Shown: positions 1 through 11,863, counted from the stretch's first letter. The stretch: 64,000 bases of DNA from Lysobacterales bacterium (GCA_026982315.1 JALSHI010000027.1:1-64000), one strand, 5' to 3'. Numbers and translations are program-made. The notes: a model not told the origin generated them from the letters alone.

Positions 1-32
1 TCCCCGGTATTCCGGGTAAGTTTTTCCTTCTC

Positions 33-210
33 CGTCATTCCGGGCGAGCGGAGCGAGACCCGGAATCCATAGCCCCAGGTGGCACGGGGTAGCCAACAGA
101 CGCATAACCACCAGCTTCCAGAGCGTCGCCAACGGGTGCCGGGGCTTCTAGCGCTTTTGTGTCACTCTTTCCCATTGTGTGGCATGGATTCCCGCTTCCG
201 CGGGAATGAC
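33..210. repeat. Composite palindromic repeat, copy 1
   Basis: Three parts can be seen in order. A GC-rich palindrome at 33-70 pairs CATTCCGGG with CCCGGAAT around a GAGCGGAGCGAG centre. A middle segment of about 110 bases follows and includes TTTTGTGTCACTCTTTCCC. A second palindrome at 185-210 is of the ATTCCCGC-N-GCGGGAAT type. The same three-part arrangement recurs at 25871-26053 in the same orientation. The second palindrome resembles the short dRS3-type repeats of Neisseria and other genomes. No coding function is apparent, although one reverse frame stays open through it. The rest of 1-391 holds degenerate GGGAATGAC fragments and nothing else I can identify. Confidence 0.75.
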
Positions 211-391
211 GGGGAGTAGGCGGGAATGACAGGGGGTGCGGGGATTGCGGTGTGGGAGCGGGAATGACGAGAGAGTAGGTGGGAATGATGGGAGGTGCGG
301 GGCTGTGGAGCAGGCTCAGTCAACATGCTTTGGTGTGATGAAGGCGGTACAATAACGGGGTTTTCAATCAATCCAATAGCGGAGTTGTGTG

Positions 392-883
392 ATGAATGTA
401 TCCCCGGAAAAGGCTCGCCTGGGCGAGAAGGTCAAGGATTTTGAACTGTTACTGACAGGTAACAAACAGGCCCATCTATATGATTATTTGGGCGACCAGT
501 GGTTGGTTTTGTACTTTTATCCCCGGGCCAGTACGCCAGGTTGTACGCAGGAAGGTTTGGATTTCAGCGCTTTGTATGCGGATTTCCGTCAGGCCGGTAC
601 GGATATTCTGGGTTGTTCCCGGGATACGCTCAAGCGGCAGGAAAACTTTAAGGCCAAATACGGTTTTCCTTTTGATCTGATTGCCGATACCGAGGAGGTT
701 TTGTGCCGCTACTTTGATGTGATCAAGGAAAAAACCCTGTATGGAAAGAAGCATATGGGCATTGAACGCAGTACATTTCTGATTGATGCCGATGGCATAT
801 TGCGGCATGAGTGGCGCAAGGTGAAGGTCAAGGGGCATGCGCAAGACGTTCTGGACACGGTGCAGCGCTTGCAGCAGGATTAG
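392..883 (+). CDS. Peroxiredoxin of the BCP/PrxQ type
   Basis: The product is a thiol peroxidase that should reduce hydrogen peroxide and organic hydroperoxides in the cytoplasm, using reductant from thioredoxin or a similar donor. The 163-residue protein has one AhpC/TSA-like thioredoxin fold with the active-site stretch PRASTPGCTQE; Cys51 is the peroxidatic cysteine. In E. coli BCP the resolving cysteine sits five residues later, but here that position is Leu56. Cys75 is the next cysteine and may or may not substitute. ATG 392 is preferred over the in-frame GTG at 389 because GGAG at 381-384 is then well spaced. The gene converges with tgt, with only five bases between stop codons. Confidence 0.9.
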   Translation: MNVSPEKARLGEKVKDFELLLTGNKQAHLYDYLGDQWLVLYFYPRASTPGCTQEGLDFSALYADFRQAGTDILGCSRDTLKRQENFKAKYGFPFDLIADTEEVLCRYFDVIKEKTLYGKKHMGIERSTFLIDADGILRHEWRKVKVKGHAQDVLDTVQRLQQD

Positions 884-888
884 ATTTT

Positions 889-2007
<1,119 letters not shown>

Positions 2008-2961
2008 TTAGTTTCTGACCCGCAAGCGAAGTTCTCGGGGCAGGGCAAAAACCATGTTTTCCGGTTCGCCGTTGAGCTCTTCAACATCGCAGTCGTTGAG
2101 GTTTTTGCACAAAAAGCGAATGACTTCCTGCACCAGTTTTTCAGGTGCTGAGGCACCGGCGGTGACGCCCACTACCTGAATATTTTTAAGCCACTCCGGG
2201 CGAATGTCTTCAACGCCGTCAATCAGGTAGGCAGGCGTGCCCTGGCGTTCAGCCAGTTCACGCAAACGATTGGAGTTGGAGCTGTTGACACTGCCCACTA
2301 CCAGAACCAGGTCGGATTGTTTGGCGATGTCGCGCACAGCCATTTGACGGTTCTGGGTGGCGTAGCAAATATCGTCCCGGCGAGGCCCACGAATGGCCGG
2401 GAATCTGTCTTTGAGAATGCTGATAATCTCAGCAGTGTCATCCAGTGAAAGGGTGGTTTGCGTCACGAAGGCCAAGCGGTCGGGCTGGTCAACATTCAGG
2501 GTTTTGGCGTCTTGGCTCGATTCCACCAGATAAATCCGCCCGCGGCTGTTGGCTTTGTCCCACTGGCCCAGGGTGCCTTCTACTTCCGGATGGCCGGCGT
2601 GGCCAATCAGAATCAGGTCATCACCTTTTTTGCTGTGGCGGGAAACTTCCATATGCACTTTGGTGACCAGTGGGCAGGTGGCGTCAAAAACCGTGAGCCC
2701 GCGTTCACGCGCTCGTTCGCGCACTGACCGGGAGACACCGTGGGCTGAGAAAATCACCGTTTGTCCGTCCGGGATTTGGTCCAGCTCATCCACAAAAATT
2801 GCTCCCCGTTTACGCAGGTTATCGACCACATAGCGGTTATGCACCACTTCGTGGCGCACATAAATGGGGGCGCCAAACAAGTCCAGGGCGCGGTTGACAA
2901 TGTCGATGGCCCGGTCGACCCCGGCGCAAAACCCTCTTGGATTGGCCAGCAAAATCTTCAT
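2008..2961 (-). CDS. ispH: 4-hydroxy-3-methylbut-2-enyl diphosphate reductase
   Basis: This iron-sulfur enzyme makes IPP and DMAPP in the last step of the methylerythritol phosphate pathway. The three cluster cysteines are visible in RGFCAGV (Cys12), DATCPLV (about residue 96) and [10 protein letters not shown] (about residue 197). The Ser/Asn substrate motif NSSNSNRL follows. The 317-residue length matches the family. Its ATG overlaps the lspA TGA by four bases (ATGA), indicating translational coupling. In E. coli and many relatives an FKBP-type isomerase gene (fkpB) lies between lspA and ispH; it is absent here. Confidence 0.97.
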   Translation of the reverse strand: MKILLANPRGFCAGVDRAIDIVNRALDLFGAPIYVRHEVVHNRYVVDNLRKRGAIFVDELDQIPDGQTVIFSAHGVSRSVRERARERGLTVFDATCPLVTKVHMEVSRHSKKGDDLILIGHAGHPEVEGTLGQWDKANSRGRIYLVESSQDAKTLNVDQPDRLAFVTQTTLSLDDTAEIISILKDRFPAIRGPRRDDICYATQNRQMAVRDIAKQSDLVLVVGSVNSSNSNRLRELAERQGTPAYLIDGVEDIRPEWLKNIQVVGVTAGASAPEKLVQEVIRFLCKNLNDCDVEELNGEPENMVFALPRELRLRVRN

Positions 2962-3503
2962 GCGCTTGTGTCCTTTTCAGCAGAAGGTTCCGGTTTGGGG
3001 CCAAACAGGGCGTCAATAACCAGGAGTATGGCCCCCAGAGTAATGGCCATGTCCGCCACATTGAAAGCCGGCCAGTACCAGGTTTTGTAGTGCCATTCGA
3101 TAAAGTCCACCACATAGCCTTTATGCAGGCGGTCAATGGTGTTGCCCAGGGCGCCGCCGATAATCAGGGCCAGGCCGATATTCAGCCAGCGGAAGTGGTA
3201 GGAGGTTTGTTTGAGCCATCGCATGAGCCAAAAAATGATGAGAATGGCCAATGCGCTCAGGAACCATCGCTGCCAGCCGGGTTGGTTGGCCAGAAAGCTA
3301 AAAGCCGCGCCTTCATTATGCATCAGGGTCCAGTTGAACCAACTGGTGACCGGTTGGCCCACATACAGTTCCAAGGATTGACTTGCGATGGACTTGGTCC
3401 ATTGGTCCAGCGCGACGACCAAGGCAGAAATCCAGAGCCACCACAGGCCAGAGCGACCGGTTTTTGGTGAGGCGTTGGGTGATTGGGGGGCTGGCTGAGT
3501 CAT
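2958..3503 (-). CDS. lspA: Lipoprotein signal peptidase (signal peptidase II)
   Basis: The protein is an inner-membrane aspartyl protease that removes signal peptides from diacylglyceryl-modified prolipoproteins. The 181-residue chain has four hydrophobic segments and both catalytic Asp motifs, [10 protein letters not shown] and VVDFIEWH. The start at ATG 3503 (MTQPAPQ) was chosen because the longer upstream reading runs back into ileS and gives a charged, non-homologous extension. The ileS stop lies four bases upstream, so the two are almost certainly co-transcribed. Substrates in this window would include LpoA, DolP and the parvulin lipoprotein at 62064. Confidence 0.96.
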   Translation of the reverse strand: MTQPAPQSPNASPKTGRSGLWWLWISALVVALDQWTKSIASQSLELYVGQPVTSWFNWTLMHNEGAAFSFLANQPGWQRWFLSALAILIIFWLMRWLKQTSYHFRWLNIGLALIIGGALGNTIDRLHKGYVVDFIEWHYKTWYWPAFNVADMAITLGAILLVIDALFGPKPEPSAEKDTSA

Positions 3504-3507
3504 GGTG

Positions 3508-6348
3508 TTACGCGAAAATTCGGGTTTCTCCAGGGCCTTCGATATTGATGATGCACCGCTGGCATAATTGCGGGTGTGTATCGTTTTGACCCACATCCGG
3601 GCGGATATGCCAGCAGCGGATGCATTTTTTCCCCTGGGCGGGCTTGACGGCGATGGCCGCGGACTGTCCGGCCACCTGAATTGGGTGAGCATCCGCCGGC
3701 AGGCTGCCCAGCGGTTTCAGCTCTGCGGCCGAGGTAATCAGCACAAAGCGCAATTCATCTTCAATGGCTTTCAGTTTGTGATACAGCTCCTCTGGCAGAT
3801 ACAGGCTGACAGCCGCATCCAGGGATGAGCCGATTTTGCCAGCCACGCGCAATTCTTCCAGGTGTTTTTTGGTGGCTTCACGGATTTCCTCAATCAATGC
3901 CCAATGGCTGTCTGACCACAGGCCGGATTCTGCTTCCGGCAGGCTGGGAAATTCATACCAGGTGGAAAACAGGATGTGCTTTTGTTCGGTGTCGCTACCG
4001 GCTGGCATGTTACGGCGAATTTCATCGGCGGTGAACGTCAGAATGGGCGCCATCCATCGCACCAAAGCCTGTAACACGTGATACAGGGCGGTTTGCGCCG
4101 AGCGTCTGGCTGTCCCGTCGGTGCGAGCGGTATATAGCCGGTCTTTTAATACATCCAGGTAGAAAGCGCCCATTTCCTGGGAGCAAAAGTGCAGCAGCTT
4201 TTGGTAAACCTGATGAAACTGATAGCGGTTATAAGCGTCTACAAGTTCGGTTTGCAGGGCACTGGCGCGGCGAATGGCCCATTGATCCAGGTGCGTCAGC
4301 TGCTCAACCGGCATCATGGTTTGCGGAGAAAAATCACTCAAGTTGCCCAGCAGAAAGCGTGCGGTGTTACGAATGCGGCGATAAGCGTCGGCAATCCGCC
4401 GGAGAATTTCGTCGGAAATGGTCATTTCGTTGCGGTAATCCGCAGAGGCCACCCACAAGCGCAAAATATCCGCGCCCATTTTGTCAATAATCTGTTGGGG
4501 TGCAATCACATTGCCCAGGGATTTGGACATTTTCCGGCCTTTGGCGTCCACCACAAAGCCATGGGTCAGCACCTGTTTATAGGGTGCGTGCCGGTTAATG
4601 GCCGATCCGGTCAGCAGGGAGGACTGAAACCAGCCGCGGTGCTGGTCAGAGCCTTCCAGGTACAGATCCGCCGGTTCATGGAGGTTGTCGCGGCGGTTGA
4701 GAACGGCAAAATGCGACACGCCGGAGTCAAACCAGACATCCAGTACATCGGTGATTTTGTCGTAGTGTTTGGCGTCTTCACCCAGCAGCTCGGCCGGATC
4801 CAGATCAAACCAGCTGTCCATGCCGTGTGTTTCCATGCGTTGGGCCACCTTTTCCATAAGTGCGGTGGTATCGGGGTGTAATTCCCCGGTTTCCTTGTGT
4901 ACAAACACGGTAATGGGAACGCCCCAGGTGCGCTGGCGTGAAATGCACCAGTCAGGGCGCCCGGCCACCATGCCATGTATCCGTTCCCTGCCCCATTCCG
5001 GAACCCACTGAACCCGCGTGATCTCTTCCAGCGCCTGTTGTCGCAGGCCGTTTTTATCCATGCTGATAAACCACTGGGGTGTGGTGCGGAAGGCGGTGGG
5101 CGTTTTGTGCCGCCAGCAATGGGGGTAACTGTGTTGAATTTTCTCGGCATGGAGCAAAGCATCGTGCTGCTTGAGGGTGTCAATGATGCTGTCGTTGGCT
5201 TTCCAGACGTGCTGTCCGGCAAATAGCGCCGTGCCCGGTACATAGACGCCGTTGCCGGCCACCGGGTTGTCCACCGGCAGGTTGTACCGGCGACCTGCCT
5301 GAAAGTCTTCCACACCATGCCCGGGTGCGGTATGGACAGCGCCGGTGCCGGAGTCGGTGGTGACATGCTGGCCCAGAATCACGGGGACCTGGCGGTCGTA
5401 AAAGGGGTGCTTCAGCATTATCCCTTCCAGCCGGTCGCCGGTGGTTTCGGCCAGAATTTCCGGGTTTTCGATGCCATACCGCTGGGTGGCCTGGCTGACC
5501 AGTTCCGAGGCGATGACCAGCGCTCCGTCAGGGTGGCCCTGTACCAGCGCATAGCTTAACTCCGGATGCAGCGCCACTGCCTGGTTGGCCGGCAGCGTCC
5601 ACGGTGTGGTGGTCCAGATGGGGATGGATACCGGCGTTTGGCGGCTTTCAAGGCCAAAAGCCTGCCAGACAGCGGCTGCATCAACGGCCTTGAAGGCCAC
5701 ATCAATGGATGGTGAGGTTTTGTCCTGATACTCAATTTCCGCCTCAGCCAGCGCAGAGCCGCAATCGAAACACCAGTTGACCGGTTTGACGCCTTTTTCC
5801 ACATGGCCGTTTTCAATGATTTTCGCCAGTGCGCGCACCATATCGGCTTCATACTGGAAGTCTTTGGTCAGGTAGGGATTGTCCCAGTCGCCAATCATTC
5901 CCAGGCGTTGAAACGCCTGTTTTTGCACACTCACCTGGCGGTCGGCATACTCACGGCATTTTTGCCGGAAGGTTTTGGCATCGACTTTTTGACCAACCTT
6001 GCCGACCTTTTTTTCCACCTGAATCTCGATGGGCAGTCCGTGGCAGTCCCAACCTGGTACATAGGGGGCCTGAAAGCCTGACAGCAGCTTGGACTTGACA
6101 ATTATGTCCTTGAGCACCTTGTTAACGGCATGTCCCATGTGGATAGCGCCGTTGGCGTACGGCGGGCCGTCATGGAGCACAAAGCGGGGTCTGTCGGCGC
6201 TGTGCTGCATTAACTGCTCGTAAAGCCGCTCCTGTTGCCACTGCTTCACCCATTGGGGTTCCCTTTGAGCCAAAGCGGCTTTCATACCGAAGCGGGTTTT
6301 CGGCAAGTTCAAGGTGTCTTTATAGTTTTTCTCACTGCTGTCGGTCAC
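3508..6348 (-). CDS. ileS: Isoleucyl-tRNA synthetase
   Basis: The class I aminoacyl-tRNA synthetase charges tRNA-Ile and edits mischarged valine. The 946-residue protein shows the HIGH-type motif as HMGH ([11 protein letters not shown]), the CP1 editing domain, and KMSKS in [12 protein letters not shown]-terminal zinc finger has the pattern CIRCW...CQRC. The start was placed at GTG 6348 because AGGAGG lies about seven bases upstream and the sequence then aligns with the E. coli N terminus ([11 protein letters not shown]). A longer reading to 6399 would overlap ribF more and lacks a ribosome binding site. The 5' end overlaps the 3' end of ribF by 17 bases. Confidence 0.97.
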   Translation of the reverse strand: MTDSSEKNYKDTLNLPKTRFGMKAALAQREPQWVKQWQQERLYEQLMQHSADRPRFVLHDGPPYANGAIHMGHAVNKVLKDIIVKSKLLSGFQAPYVPGWDCHGLPIEIQVEKKVGKVGQKVDAKTFRQKCREYADRQVSVQKQAFQRLGMIGDWDNPYLTKDFQYEADMVRALAKIIENGHVEKGVKPVNWCFDCGSALAEAEIEYQDKTSPSIDVAFKAVDAAAVWQAFGLESRQTPVSIPIWTTTPWTLPANQAVALHPELSYALVQGHPDGALVIASELVSQATQRYGIENPEILAETTGDRLEGIMLKHPFYDRQVPVILGQHVTTDSGTGAVHTAPGHGVEDFQAGRRYNLPVDNPVAGNGVYVPGTALFAGQHVWKANDSIIDTLKQHDALLHAEKIQHSYPHCWRHKTPTAFRTTPQWFISMDKNGLRQQALEEITRVQWVPEWGRERIHGMVAGRPDWCISRQRTWGVPITVFVHKETGELHPDTTALMEKVAQRMETHGMDSWFDLDPAELLGEDAKHYDKITDVLDVWFDSGVSHFAVLNRRDNLHEPADLYLEGSDQHRGWFQSSLLTGSAINRHAPYKQVLTHGFVVDAKGRKMSKSLGNVIAPQQIIDKMGADILRLWVASADYRNEMTISDEILRRIADAYRRIRNTARFLLGNLSDFSPQTMMPVEQLTHLDQWAIRRASALQTELVDAYNRYQFHQVYQKLLHFCSQEMGAFYLDVLKDRLYTARTDGTARRSAQTALYHVLQALVRWMAPILTFTADEIRRNMPAGSDTEQKHILFSTWYEFPSLPEAESGLWSDSHWALIEEIREATKKHLEELRVAGKIGSSLDAAVSLYLPEELYHKLKAIEDELRFVLITSAAELKPLGSLPADAHPIQVAGQSAAIAVKPAQGKKCIRCWHIRPDVGQNDTHPQLCQRCIINIEGPGETRIFA

Positions 6349-7300
6349 CCGTGGCCTCCTGCGGCATCTGCTCAAGAATGGCCCTGGCAGCATCGGCATC
6401 GTGGTGCATCTGTGCTTTCAGGGCCGCTAAACCGTCAAATTTTACTTCATCTCTCAGCTTTTGCATAAACATTACTTCTACCGGCTGGCCATAAATATTG
6501 TCGCAAAAGTCAAACAAATGCGCTTCCAGGACATACTGGCGCTCACCGTTGTGGGCGATGGTTGGGTTGGTGCCCAGACTGGCCACGCCGGGAACCTGTG
6601 CGCCATTGGCCAGGGAAACGCGCACGGCAAACACACCCAGAACCGGCGGCTGTGGCGAGCGAACCGCCAAATTGATGGTGGGCATATCCAGTGTTCGTCC
6701 CAGCTGCCACCCGCGGCGAACGCGGCCAGTGATGGAAAAAGGGCGTCCCAGCATGGCATTGGCAGCAGGAATATCGCCGGCGCGCAGCCGTTGTCGGATC
6801 AGGGAACTGCTGACGCGCTGGCCGTGATGGGTCACGCTGGGAATGGACTCCACGGTAATTCCGCGGCCAGCGGCCATGTGTTTGAGAAATTCAAAGTTTC
6901 CCTGGCGATTTTTGCCAAAACGAAAATCATCGCCGACAACGATATGCCGGGCATTGAGGCTGTTAAATAAAATTTTCTCGGCGAAGTCAGTGGCGGAAAG
7001 CTCGGCCAGGCGACGGTTAAAGTTCAAAAAAACGCCGATATCAAGCCCCATGGCGGCCAGCAGGCGGTATTTCTGCTTGAATGGCGTCAGCAGCGTTAAG
7101 CGCTCTTTGCCGCCAAAATATTGGGCAGCCAAAGGCTGCATGGTCACAACAGCGGACGCGCATTGATGTGTGCTGGCCAATTGCCGCACCCGCTGAATTA
7201 ACGCCTGATGACCAATGTGGAGGCCATCAAAATTACCAATGGTAAGAGCGGTTTTGCAATCGCTGGCCATGCCGGGCTGTGGATAACGGATCAACTTCAT
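6332..7300 (-). CDS. ribF: Bifunctional riboflavin kinase / FAD synthetase
   Basis: The enzyme phosphorylates riboflavin to FMN and adenylates FMN to FAD. The N-terminal nucleotidyltransferase domain shows [12 protein letters not shown], and the C-terminal flavokinase domain shows the [19 protein letters not shown] region with its conserved Thr-Asn pair. The length of 322 residues is typical. The ATG overlaps the murJ TGA by four bases, and the 3' end overlaps ileS. The product supplies flavin to several proteins encoded here, including the FAD oxidase at 24206 and the WrbA-like flavodoxin at 60999. Confidence 0.96.
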   Translation of the reverse strand: MKLIRYPQPGMASDCKTALTIGNFDGLHIGHQALIQRVRQLASTHQCASAVVTMQPLAAQYFGGKERLTLLTPFKQKYRLLAAMGLDIGVFLNFNRRLAELSATDFAEKILFNSLNARHIVVGDDFRFGKNRQGNFEFLKHMAAGRGITVESIPSVTHHGQRVSSSLIRQRLRAGDIPAANAMLGRPFSITGRVRRGWQLGRTLDMPTINLAVRSPQPPVLGVFAVRVSLANGAQVPGVASLGTNPTIAHNGERQYVLEAHLFDFCDNIYGQPVEVMFMQKLRDEVKFDGLAALKAQMHHDADAARAILEQMPQEATGDRQQ

Positions 7301-8904
7301 GGTGATTTTTGTGGCTTGGTTGTGGCGCGGCGAGGCGTGGCCGGCTGAATCACCCGGCGCAGGTTAATGCCCAGCAGCCACAAGCCGGTGGCATAGCTGG
7401 CCGCGCCAGTCGCTATCAGCAGTAACAAAGTCCCCATTTTGGCAATTGCGGATTGATTATGCCAGTTCCAACCTGTGTTGGACAGAAACCACAGAGACAA
7501 CAGTAAAATCACGGCCATCAAGCCGCTGGCCAGAACAATCCGCCAGACATTATGCCAGGGAAAGAAGGGCGAGGTTACCAAGGCCTGACGGTGCAAAGCG
7601 CGGTACAGCAAGCGGGTTTGCAACCAGCCAGAAGCCGCTGACGCCAGGGCCAGGGCCACATGCAGGGCAGCAAAACCCAGCCACCACAAGACGGCGGTGA
7701 GCGTGATGTTTAGAAACATGTTGGCAAACAGGCTGGCGACGCCGATTTTTACCGGGGTGCGCGTATCCTTGCGCGAATAAAAAACCGGCAGTAGGACTTT
7801 GTTGAGGACAAATGCCGGCAGACCAAGCATATAGGCCATTAGGCTAAGGGCTGTCATCTGGCTGTTATCGGGGGTGAATCGGCCATACTCAAACAGACTG
7901 ATAACCACGGGTTTTGCCAGCGTGGCCAGGCCGACAGCGGCGGGCACGGCAATGAGTAGCGCCAAGGTCACGGCCCAGCGAATGGTTTGTGCGAATTCTC
8001 CTGAGCGCCCGGAGGCATGCTGGAATGACAGGGCCGGCAGAATAACCGTGGAAATGGCAATGCCAAAAACGCCCAAAGGAAACTCCAGCAGGCGGTCGGA
8101 GTAATACAGAAAGGACACACTGCCTGCCAGGGGTAGAAAAGTGGCAATGATGGTATCCAACAGCAAATTGACCTGGGCGATAGAGGAGCCAAACAGCGTG
8201 GGCGCCATCAGGCGCATCACTTTTTTAACCTGCGGGTTGGAAAAGCCCCAGCGTGGACGCGGTAACAGACCCATGCGCCACAAAGCCGGCAACTGCGCCA
8301 GCAATTGCACGACACCGGCGATCAGGACGCCAAAGGCCAGTGCCTTGACAGGTGGATTAAAGTGATTTTTCAGCCAGAAAGCCGCGGCAATCAGTGACAA
8401 ATTCAGCAACACGGGCGTGGCGGCAGGCAGGGCGAACCGCTGGTGGGAGTTGAGAATGCCGCCGGCAAAGGCCACCAGGGAAATCAGCGGCAGATAAGGC
8501 AGTGTCATGCGCAGCATGCTGATCGTCTCGCGATACACTGCCGGGTTGTCGAGATAGCCGGGCGCGAAAACCGCGATAACCGCTGGCGCAAAAATTTCCA
8601 TCAGCGCAAAAACAATCAGGGTGACAGCCAGCAGACTGCCGGCGATTCGATCCACAAAATCTTTAAGCGCCTGTTGGTCGCCGTTGGCCTTGATTTCGTT
8701 CAGCACCGGAATAAAGGCCAAAGAGAAGGAGCCTTCGGCAAACAGGCGACGCATAAAATTGGGGATCTTGAATGCGACAAAAAACGCATCAGTCCACAGG
8801 GTTGCGCCAAAAAAGCGTGCCACCACCATATCGCGAACAAAACCTGTCAGGCGCGATAACAAGGTGAAGAAACTCACAATAACGGTGGATTTAAACAAAT
8901 TCAT
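7297..8904 (-). CDS. murJ: Lipid II flippase
   Basis: The polytopic inner-membrane protein of the MVF/MOP superfamily flips lipid II across the membrane for peptidoglycan synthesis. The 535-residue chain is hydrophobic throughout, with about 14 predicted segments. It begins MNLFKSTVIVSFFTLLSRLTG and carries the conserved VARFFGA and FAEGSFSLAFIPVL stretches. It is the first gene of the minus-strand operon murJ-ribF-ileS-lspA-ispH-tgt and is divergent from rpsT. This murJ/rpsT divergence is common in gammaproteobacteria. I did not find a clear Shine-Dalgarno sequence before ATG 8904. Confidence 0.96.
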   Translation of the reverse strand: MNLFKSTVIVSFFTLLSRLTGFVRDMVVARFFGATLWTDAFFVAFKIPNFMRRLFAEGSFSLAFIPVLNEIKANGDQQALKDFVDRIAGSLLAVTLIVFALMEIFAPAVIAVFAPGYLDNPAVYRETISMLRMTLPYLPLISLVAFAGGILNSHQRFALPAATPVLLNLSLIAAAFWLKNHFNPPVKALAFGVLIAGVVQLLAQLPALWRMGLLPRPRWGFSNPQVKKVMRLMAPTLFGSSIAQVNLLLDTIIATFLPLAGSVSFLYYSDRLLEFPLGVFGIAISTVILPALSFQHASGRSGEFAQTIRWAVTLALLIAVPAAVGLATLAKPVVISLFEYGRFTPDNSQMTALSLMAYMLGLPAFVLNKVLLPVFYSRKDTRTPVKIGVASLFANMFLNITLTAVLWWLGFAALHVALALASAASGWLQTRLLYRALHRQALVTSPFFPWHNVWRIVLASGLMAVILLLSLWFLSNTGWNWHNQSAIAKMGTLLLLIATGAASYATGLWLLGINLRRVIQPATPRRATTKPQKSP

Positions 8905-9066
8905 GGGTGCTGGGAGGGCTTTAGCCGTTGACCTGTGGTGAATTTGATGGGAAAATTGACGGCTTGATTAGGAACCCGGGCTCGGATACATGGCCATGCG
9001 CTCGTGTTTTCAGCCTTGTTGCTGGTTCCTGGCATTATTAATTGAATGGTATTTTGGAGAAAAACC

Positions 9067-9333
9067 TTGGCTAATTCAGCTTCCGCTAAAAAACGCGTCC
9101 GTCAAGCGGCGAAACGACGCCAGCATAACATGAGCTTGCGTTCCAAAGCACGCACCTATATCAAAAAAGTGGTTGCGGCTATTGAAGAAGGCAACAAGGA
9201 GCTGGCCATGCAGCGGTACCGGGAAATGGTGCCGGTTGTGGACAGTATTGCCGATAAGGGTCTCTTCCACAAAAACAAAATGGCGCGCCATAAGAGTCGC
9301 CTGAATGCAAAAATCAAGAAGATGGCCTCTTGA
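9067..9333 (+). CDS. rpsT: Ribosomal protein S20
   Basis: S20 is a small basic protein that binds 16S rRNA early in 30S assembly. The start was set at TTG 9067, giving 88 residues beginning (M)ANSASAKKRVRQ. This matches E. coli S20 in length and in use of a TTG start. GGAGA lies about seven bases upstream. An alternative ATG at 9046 would add seven residues not seen in the family. In E. coli the weak UUG start is part of translational autoregulation by S20, so similar control is plausible but not shown. A strong terminator follows at 9395. Confidence 0.96.
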   Translation: MANSASAKKRVRQAAKRRQHNMSLRSKARTYIKKVVAAIEEGNKELAMQRYREMVPVVDSIADKGLFHKNKMARHKSRLNAKIKKMAS

Positions 9334-9394
9334 TATTGTACAAGAGTGCCTGATGTCGAAATAAAACGGTCATCAGGTTTCTGCCGTGTTCCAG

Positions 9395-9423
9395 AAAAAG
9401 CCGGTGCTAGCACCGGCTTTTTT
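9395..9423 (+). terminator. Rho-independent terminator of rpsT
   Basis: A perfect GCCGGTG / CACCGGC stem with a short CTAG centre is preceded by A5 and followed by a run of seven T. It ends the rpsT transcript before the HD-GYP gene. The A-run and T-run extend the stem, so it could also act on the other strand. Confidence 0.92.
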
Positions 9424-9595
9424 GCATCCACCCAAAATGACCCCTTGCGATTGAGTTGGCTAGCAAGTACGGGGCAAAATTTGAATTACATCGCAAAAAA
9501 CAGTCCTCCAGGCGCTAAACTGGCTTTATTTTGCCGGTGGCTGTGATATTATCAAACTCAGATAACCATATTTTTCTGAGAGGGGTTGACAATAA

Positions 9596-10909
9596 ATGTC
9601 ACTGGCAAAGCAAAAAATCAGCACGTCGGATTTAACCATTGGCATGTACGTGTGTCAGTTAGATCGTCCCTGGTTGGACACCCCCTTTCCTTTTCAGGGG
9701 TTTTATTTGCGCACCTGGCATGAAATCAAGGAAGTTCAGCGATTTTGTTCCTATGTGTATGTGGACGTGGAAAAAGGTGTTTCGCCTCGGCCCGTCGAAG
9801 AGAAAAAGACCGCCTCAGCCAATCGCCAGCAAGACAGGACATCGTCGATTGTTACGCGCGCAGACCTCAAGCGCATCGCCATTGATACCACGCGTTATGG
9901 CGAACCAAAGAAATCTTTTGGCCGGGAGCTGACCGAAGCAGCACCCTTGTTTTCCGAGCTGGCCAGTGTTGTCGAGGAAATTGGTTTCAATTTGCGTGTC
10001 GGCAAACGCATTGATATCAAGAAAACCAAACAAGCCGCGCGGGTGATGGTGGAAAGCGTTTTGCGTAATCCCAACGCCCTGGTGTGGCTCAGCCGCTTGA
10101 AAAACAAAGGTGAATACACCTACAACCATTCCCTGCGCAGTTCTGTGCTTGGCATTGTGGTGGGGCGTCATATCGGCCTGGATGAGCAGAGTCTGACAGA
10201 GCTGGCCACAGGCATCTTGCTGGCGGACATTGGCAAGACAAAAATCAAGCGCAGTTTGCTGGAAAAAACCGAAGCGCTGAGTGTTGATGAAAAACGCCTG
10301 CTACGCAGCCATGTGGAACTGGGAGTGGAAATCCTTGCGTCAATGCCGGAAACCGAGCACACCACTTTGGTGATTGTTGAAACACATCACGAAAGATATG
10401 ACGGCAGTGGCTACCCTTATGGTCTGGCTGGTAGTGAAATCCCGTATTTTGGTCAAATTGCCGGGCTGGTGGATACCTTTGACGCCATGACCAGCAAGCG
10501 CCCCTATGCCATACAGAAAACTCCGGCACAGGTCATGGACTGGCTGTATCAACAACGGGGGCACTTGTTTGACTCGGAATTGATTGACCATTTTATTCAG
10601 GCCGTTGGGCTCTATCCGGCCGGTACGGTGGTGGAACTGACCGATGGCTCAGTGGGTTTGGTGTTGTCCCATAACCGGGAAAAGCGGTTGCGTCCGGAAA
10701 TCCTGTTGCTGAAGGATAACCGGAAAAAACTGCTGGAAAACCCCAAAGTGGTGGATTTGTCACGCAAACCATTGTTTAGCAAAAAAGAACGCCCCATGGT
10801 AAACCGAGCTTTGTTGCCTGATCAGGCGGGTCTGGACGCGAATCGTGTTGCCGAACAACTGGCTGCCAGCAAAATTTTCGCCAAAGGTCTCCTGGCCAAG
10901 GTCAGTTAG
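9596..10909 (+). CDS. HD-GYP domain protein with degenerate HD dyad
   Basis: HD-GYP proteins usually hydrolyse cyclic di-GMP. Residues about 1-60 form a DUF3391-like N-terminal domain (TSDLTIGMYVCQLD), followed by a linker and an HD-GYP domain from about 160 to 340. His178, His239, HHERYDGSGYP (264-274) and DTFDAM are present. The position that normally reads HD in LLHDIGK reads AD (LLADIGK, Ala210-Asp211), so one metal-binding histidine is missing. The protein may therefore be a weak enzyme, a c-di-GMP sensor, or use an altered metal site. AGAGGGG precedes ATG 9596 at good spacing. The gene stands alone, without a response-regulator receiver domain. Confidence 0.88.
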   Translation: MSLAKQKISTSDLTIGMYVCQLDRPWLDTPFPFQGFYLRTWHEIKEVQRFCSYVYVDVEKGVSPRPVEEKKTASANRQQDRTSSIVTRADLKRIAIDTTRYGEPKKSFGRELTEAAPLFSELASVVEEIGFNLRVGKRIDIKKTKQAARVMVESVLRNPNALVWLSRLKNKGEYTYNHSLRSSVLGIVVGRHIGLDEQSLTELATGILLADIGKTKIKRSLLEKTEALSVDEKRLLRSHVELGVEILASMPETEHTTLVIVETHHERYDGSGYPYGLAGSEIPYFGQIAGLVDTFDAMTSKRPYAIQKTPAQVMDWLYQQRGHLFDSELIDHFIQAVGLYPAGTVVELTDGSVGLVLSHNREKRLRPEILLLKDNRKKLLENPKVVDLSRKPLFSKKERPMVNRALLPDQAGLDANRVAEQLAASKIFAKGLLAKVS

Positions 10910-11068
10910 CACCGCTTGACAATCTCACGCGTGGCTTTGGCGCCGGGGCATGGCCGAGCTTTTCTCTTTGTGAACCTTTATAGACAGCGCTTCTTGCTGG
11001 TGCATTCTGCCACTGCCCATCGTATAATCCCTGCTTAGCCTTATCTGCGCCGTAATGGCATGTCAATC

Positions 11069-11863
11069 ATGCACACATATTTGACCCTTCTGCAAAAACT
11101 GCTCACCGAAGGCGCGGTCAAAGAAGATCGCACCGGAACCGGCACGCGCAGTCTTTTTGGTTATCAGATGCGTTTTGATCTGAACCAGGGCTTTCCGCTG
11201 TTGACGACCAAGAAACTACATGTGAAATCCATTATTCATGAATTGCTCTGGTTTCTGGCCGGTGATACCAATATCCGTTATTTGCAAAACAACGGCGTGC
11301 GCATATGGGATGAATGGGCCGATGAAAATGGTGAGCTGGGGCCGGTATATGGTCGCCAGTGGCGTTCCTGGCCCTGTCCGGACGGCGGCAGCATCGACCA
11401 GATTGCCCAAGTGGTGGAGCAGATAAAGGCCAACCCGGACTCACGCCGCTTGCTGGTGAGCGCCTGGAACCCCTGTGAAGTCAACGACATGGCATTGCCC
11501 CCATGCCATTGTCTGTTTCAGTTTTATGTGGCCAATGGCCGCCTGTCCTGCCAGCTTTATCAGCGCAGCGCGGACGTGTTTCTGGGGGTGCCGTTTAATA
11601 TCGCCTCGTATGCCTTGCTGACCTTAATGGTGGCTCAGGTCACCGGACTGGAAGCCGGGGAATTTATACACACACTGGGTGATGCCCATTTGTACAGTAA
11701 TCACCTTCAGCAGGCGCGCGAGCAACTGCAACGCCAACCACGCACGTTGCCGCGCATGCGTCTGAATCCGGCAGTGAAAAACCTGTTTGAATTCCGCTTT
11801 GAAGATTTTTGCCTGGAAGGCTATCAGCCGCATCCGCATATTAGCGCACCGGTGGCCGTCTAG
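11069..11863 (+). CDS. thyA: Thymidylate synthase
   Basis: The enzyme methylates dUMP to dTMP with methylene-tetrahydrofolate, producing dihydrofolate. The 264-residue length equals that of E. coli ThyA when translation begins at ATG 11069 ([12 protein letters not shown]). An in-frame ATG at 11060 would add three residues, and neither has a strong ribosome binding site. Motifs include the [12 protein letters not shown] folate/phosphate loop, the catalytic Cys in [11 protein letters not shown], and DAHLYSNH. Its stop overlaps the folA start by one base. The pairing is logical because DHFR recycles the dihydrofolate made by ThyA. Confidence 0.96.
   Translation: MHTYLTLLQKLLTEGAVKEDRTGTGTRSLFGYQMRFDLNQGFPLLTTKKLHVKSIIHELLWFLAGDTNIRYLQNNGVRIWDEWADENGELGPVYGRQWRSWPCPDGGSIDQIAQVVEQIKANPDSRRLLVSAWNPCEVNDMALPPCHCLFQFYVANGRLSCQLYQRSADVFLGVPFNIASYALLTLMVAQVTGLEAGEFIHTLGDAHLYSNHLQQAREQLQRQPRTLPRMRLNPAVKNLFEFRFEDFCLEGYQPHPHISAPVAV

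Noticed and set aside
4189-4881. 230-codon plus-strand frame opposite ileS
   Set aside because: It is antisense to a conserved synthetase; the open frame follows from codon bias.
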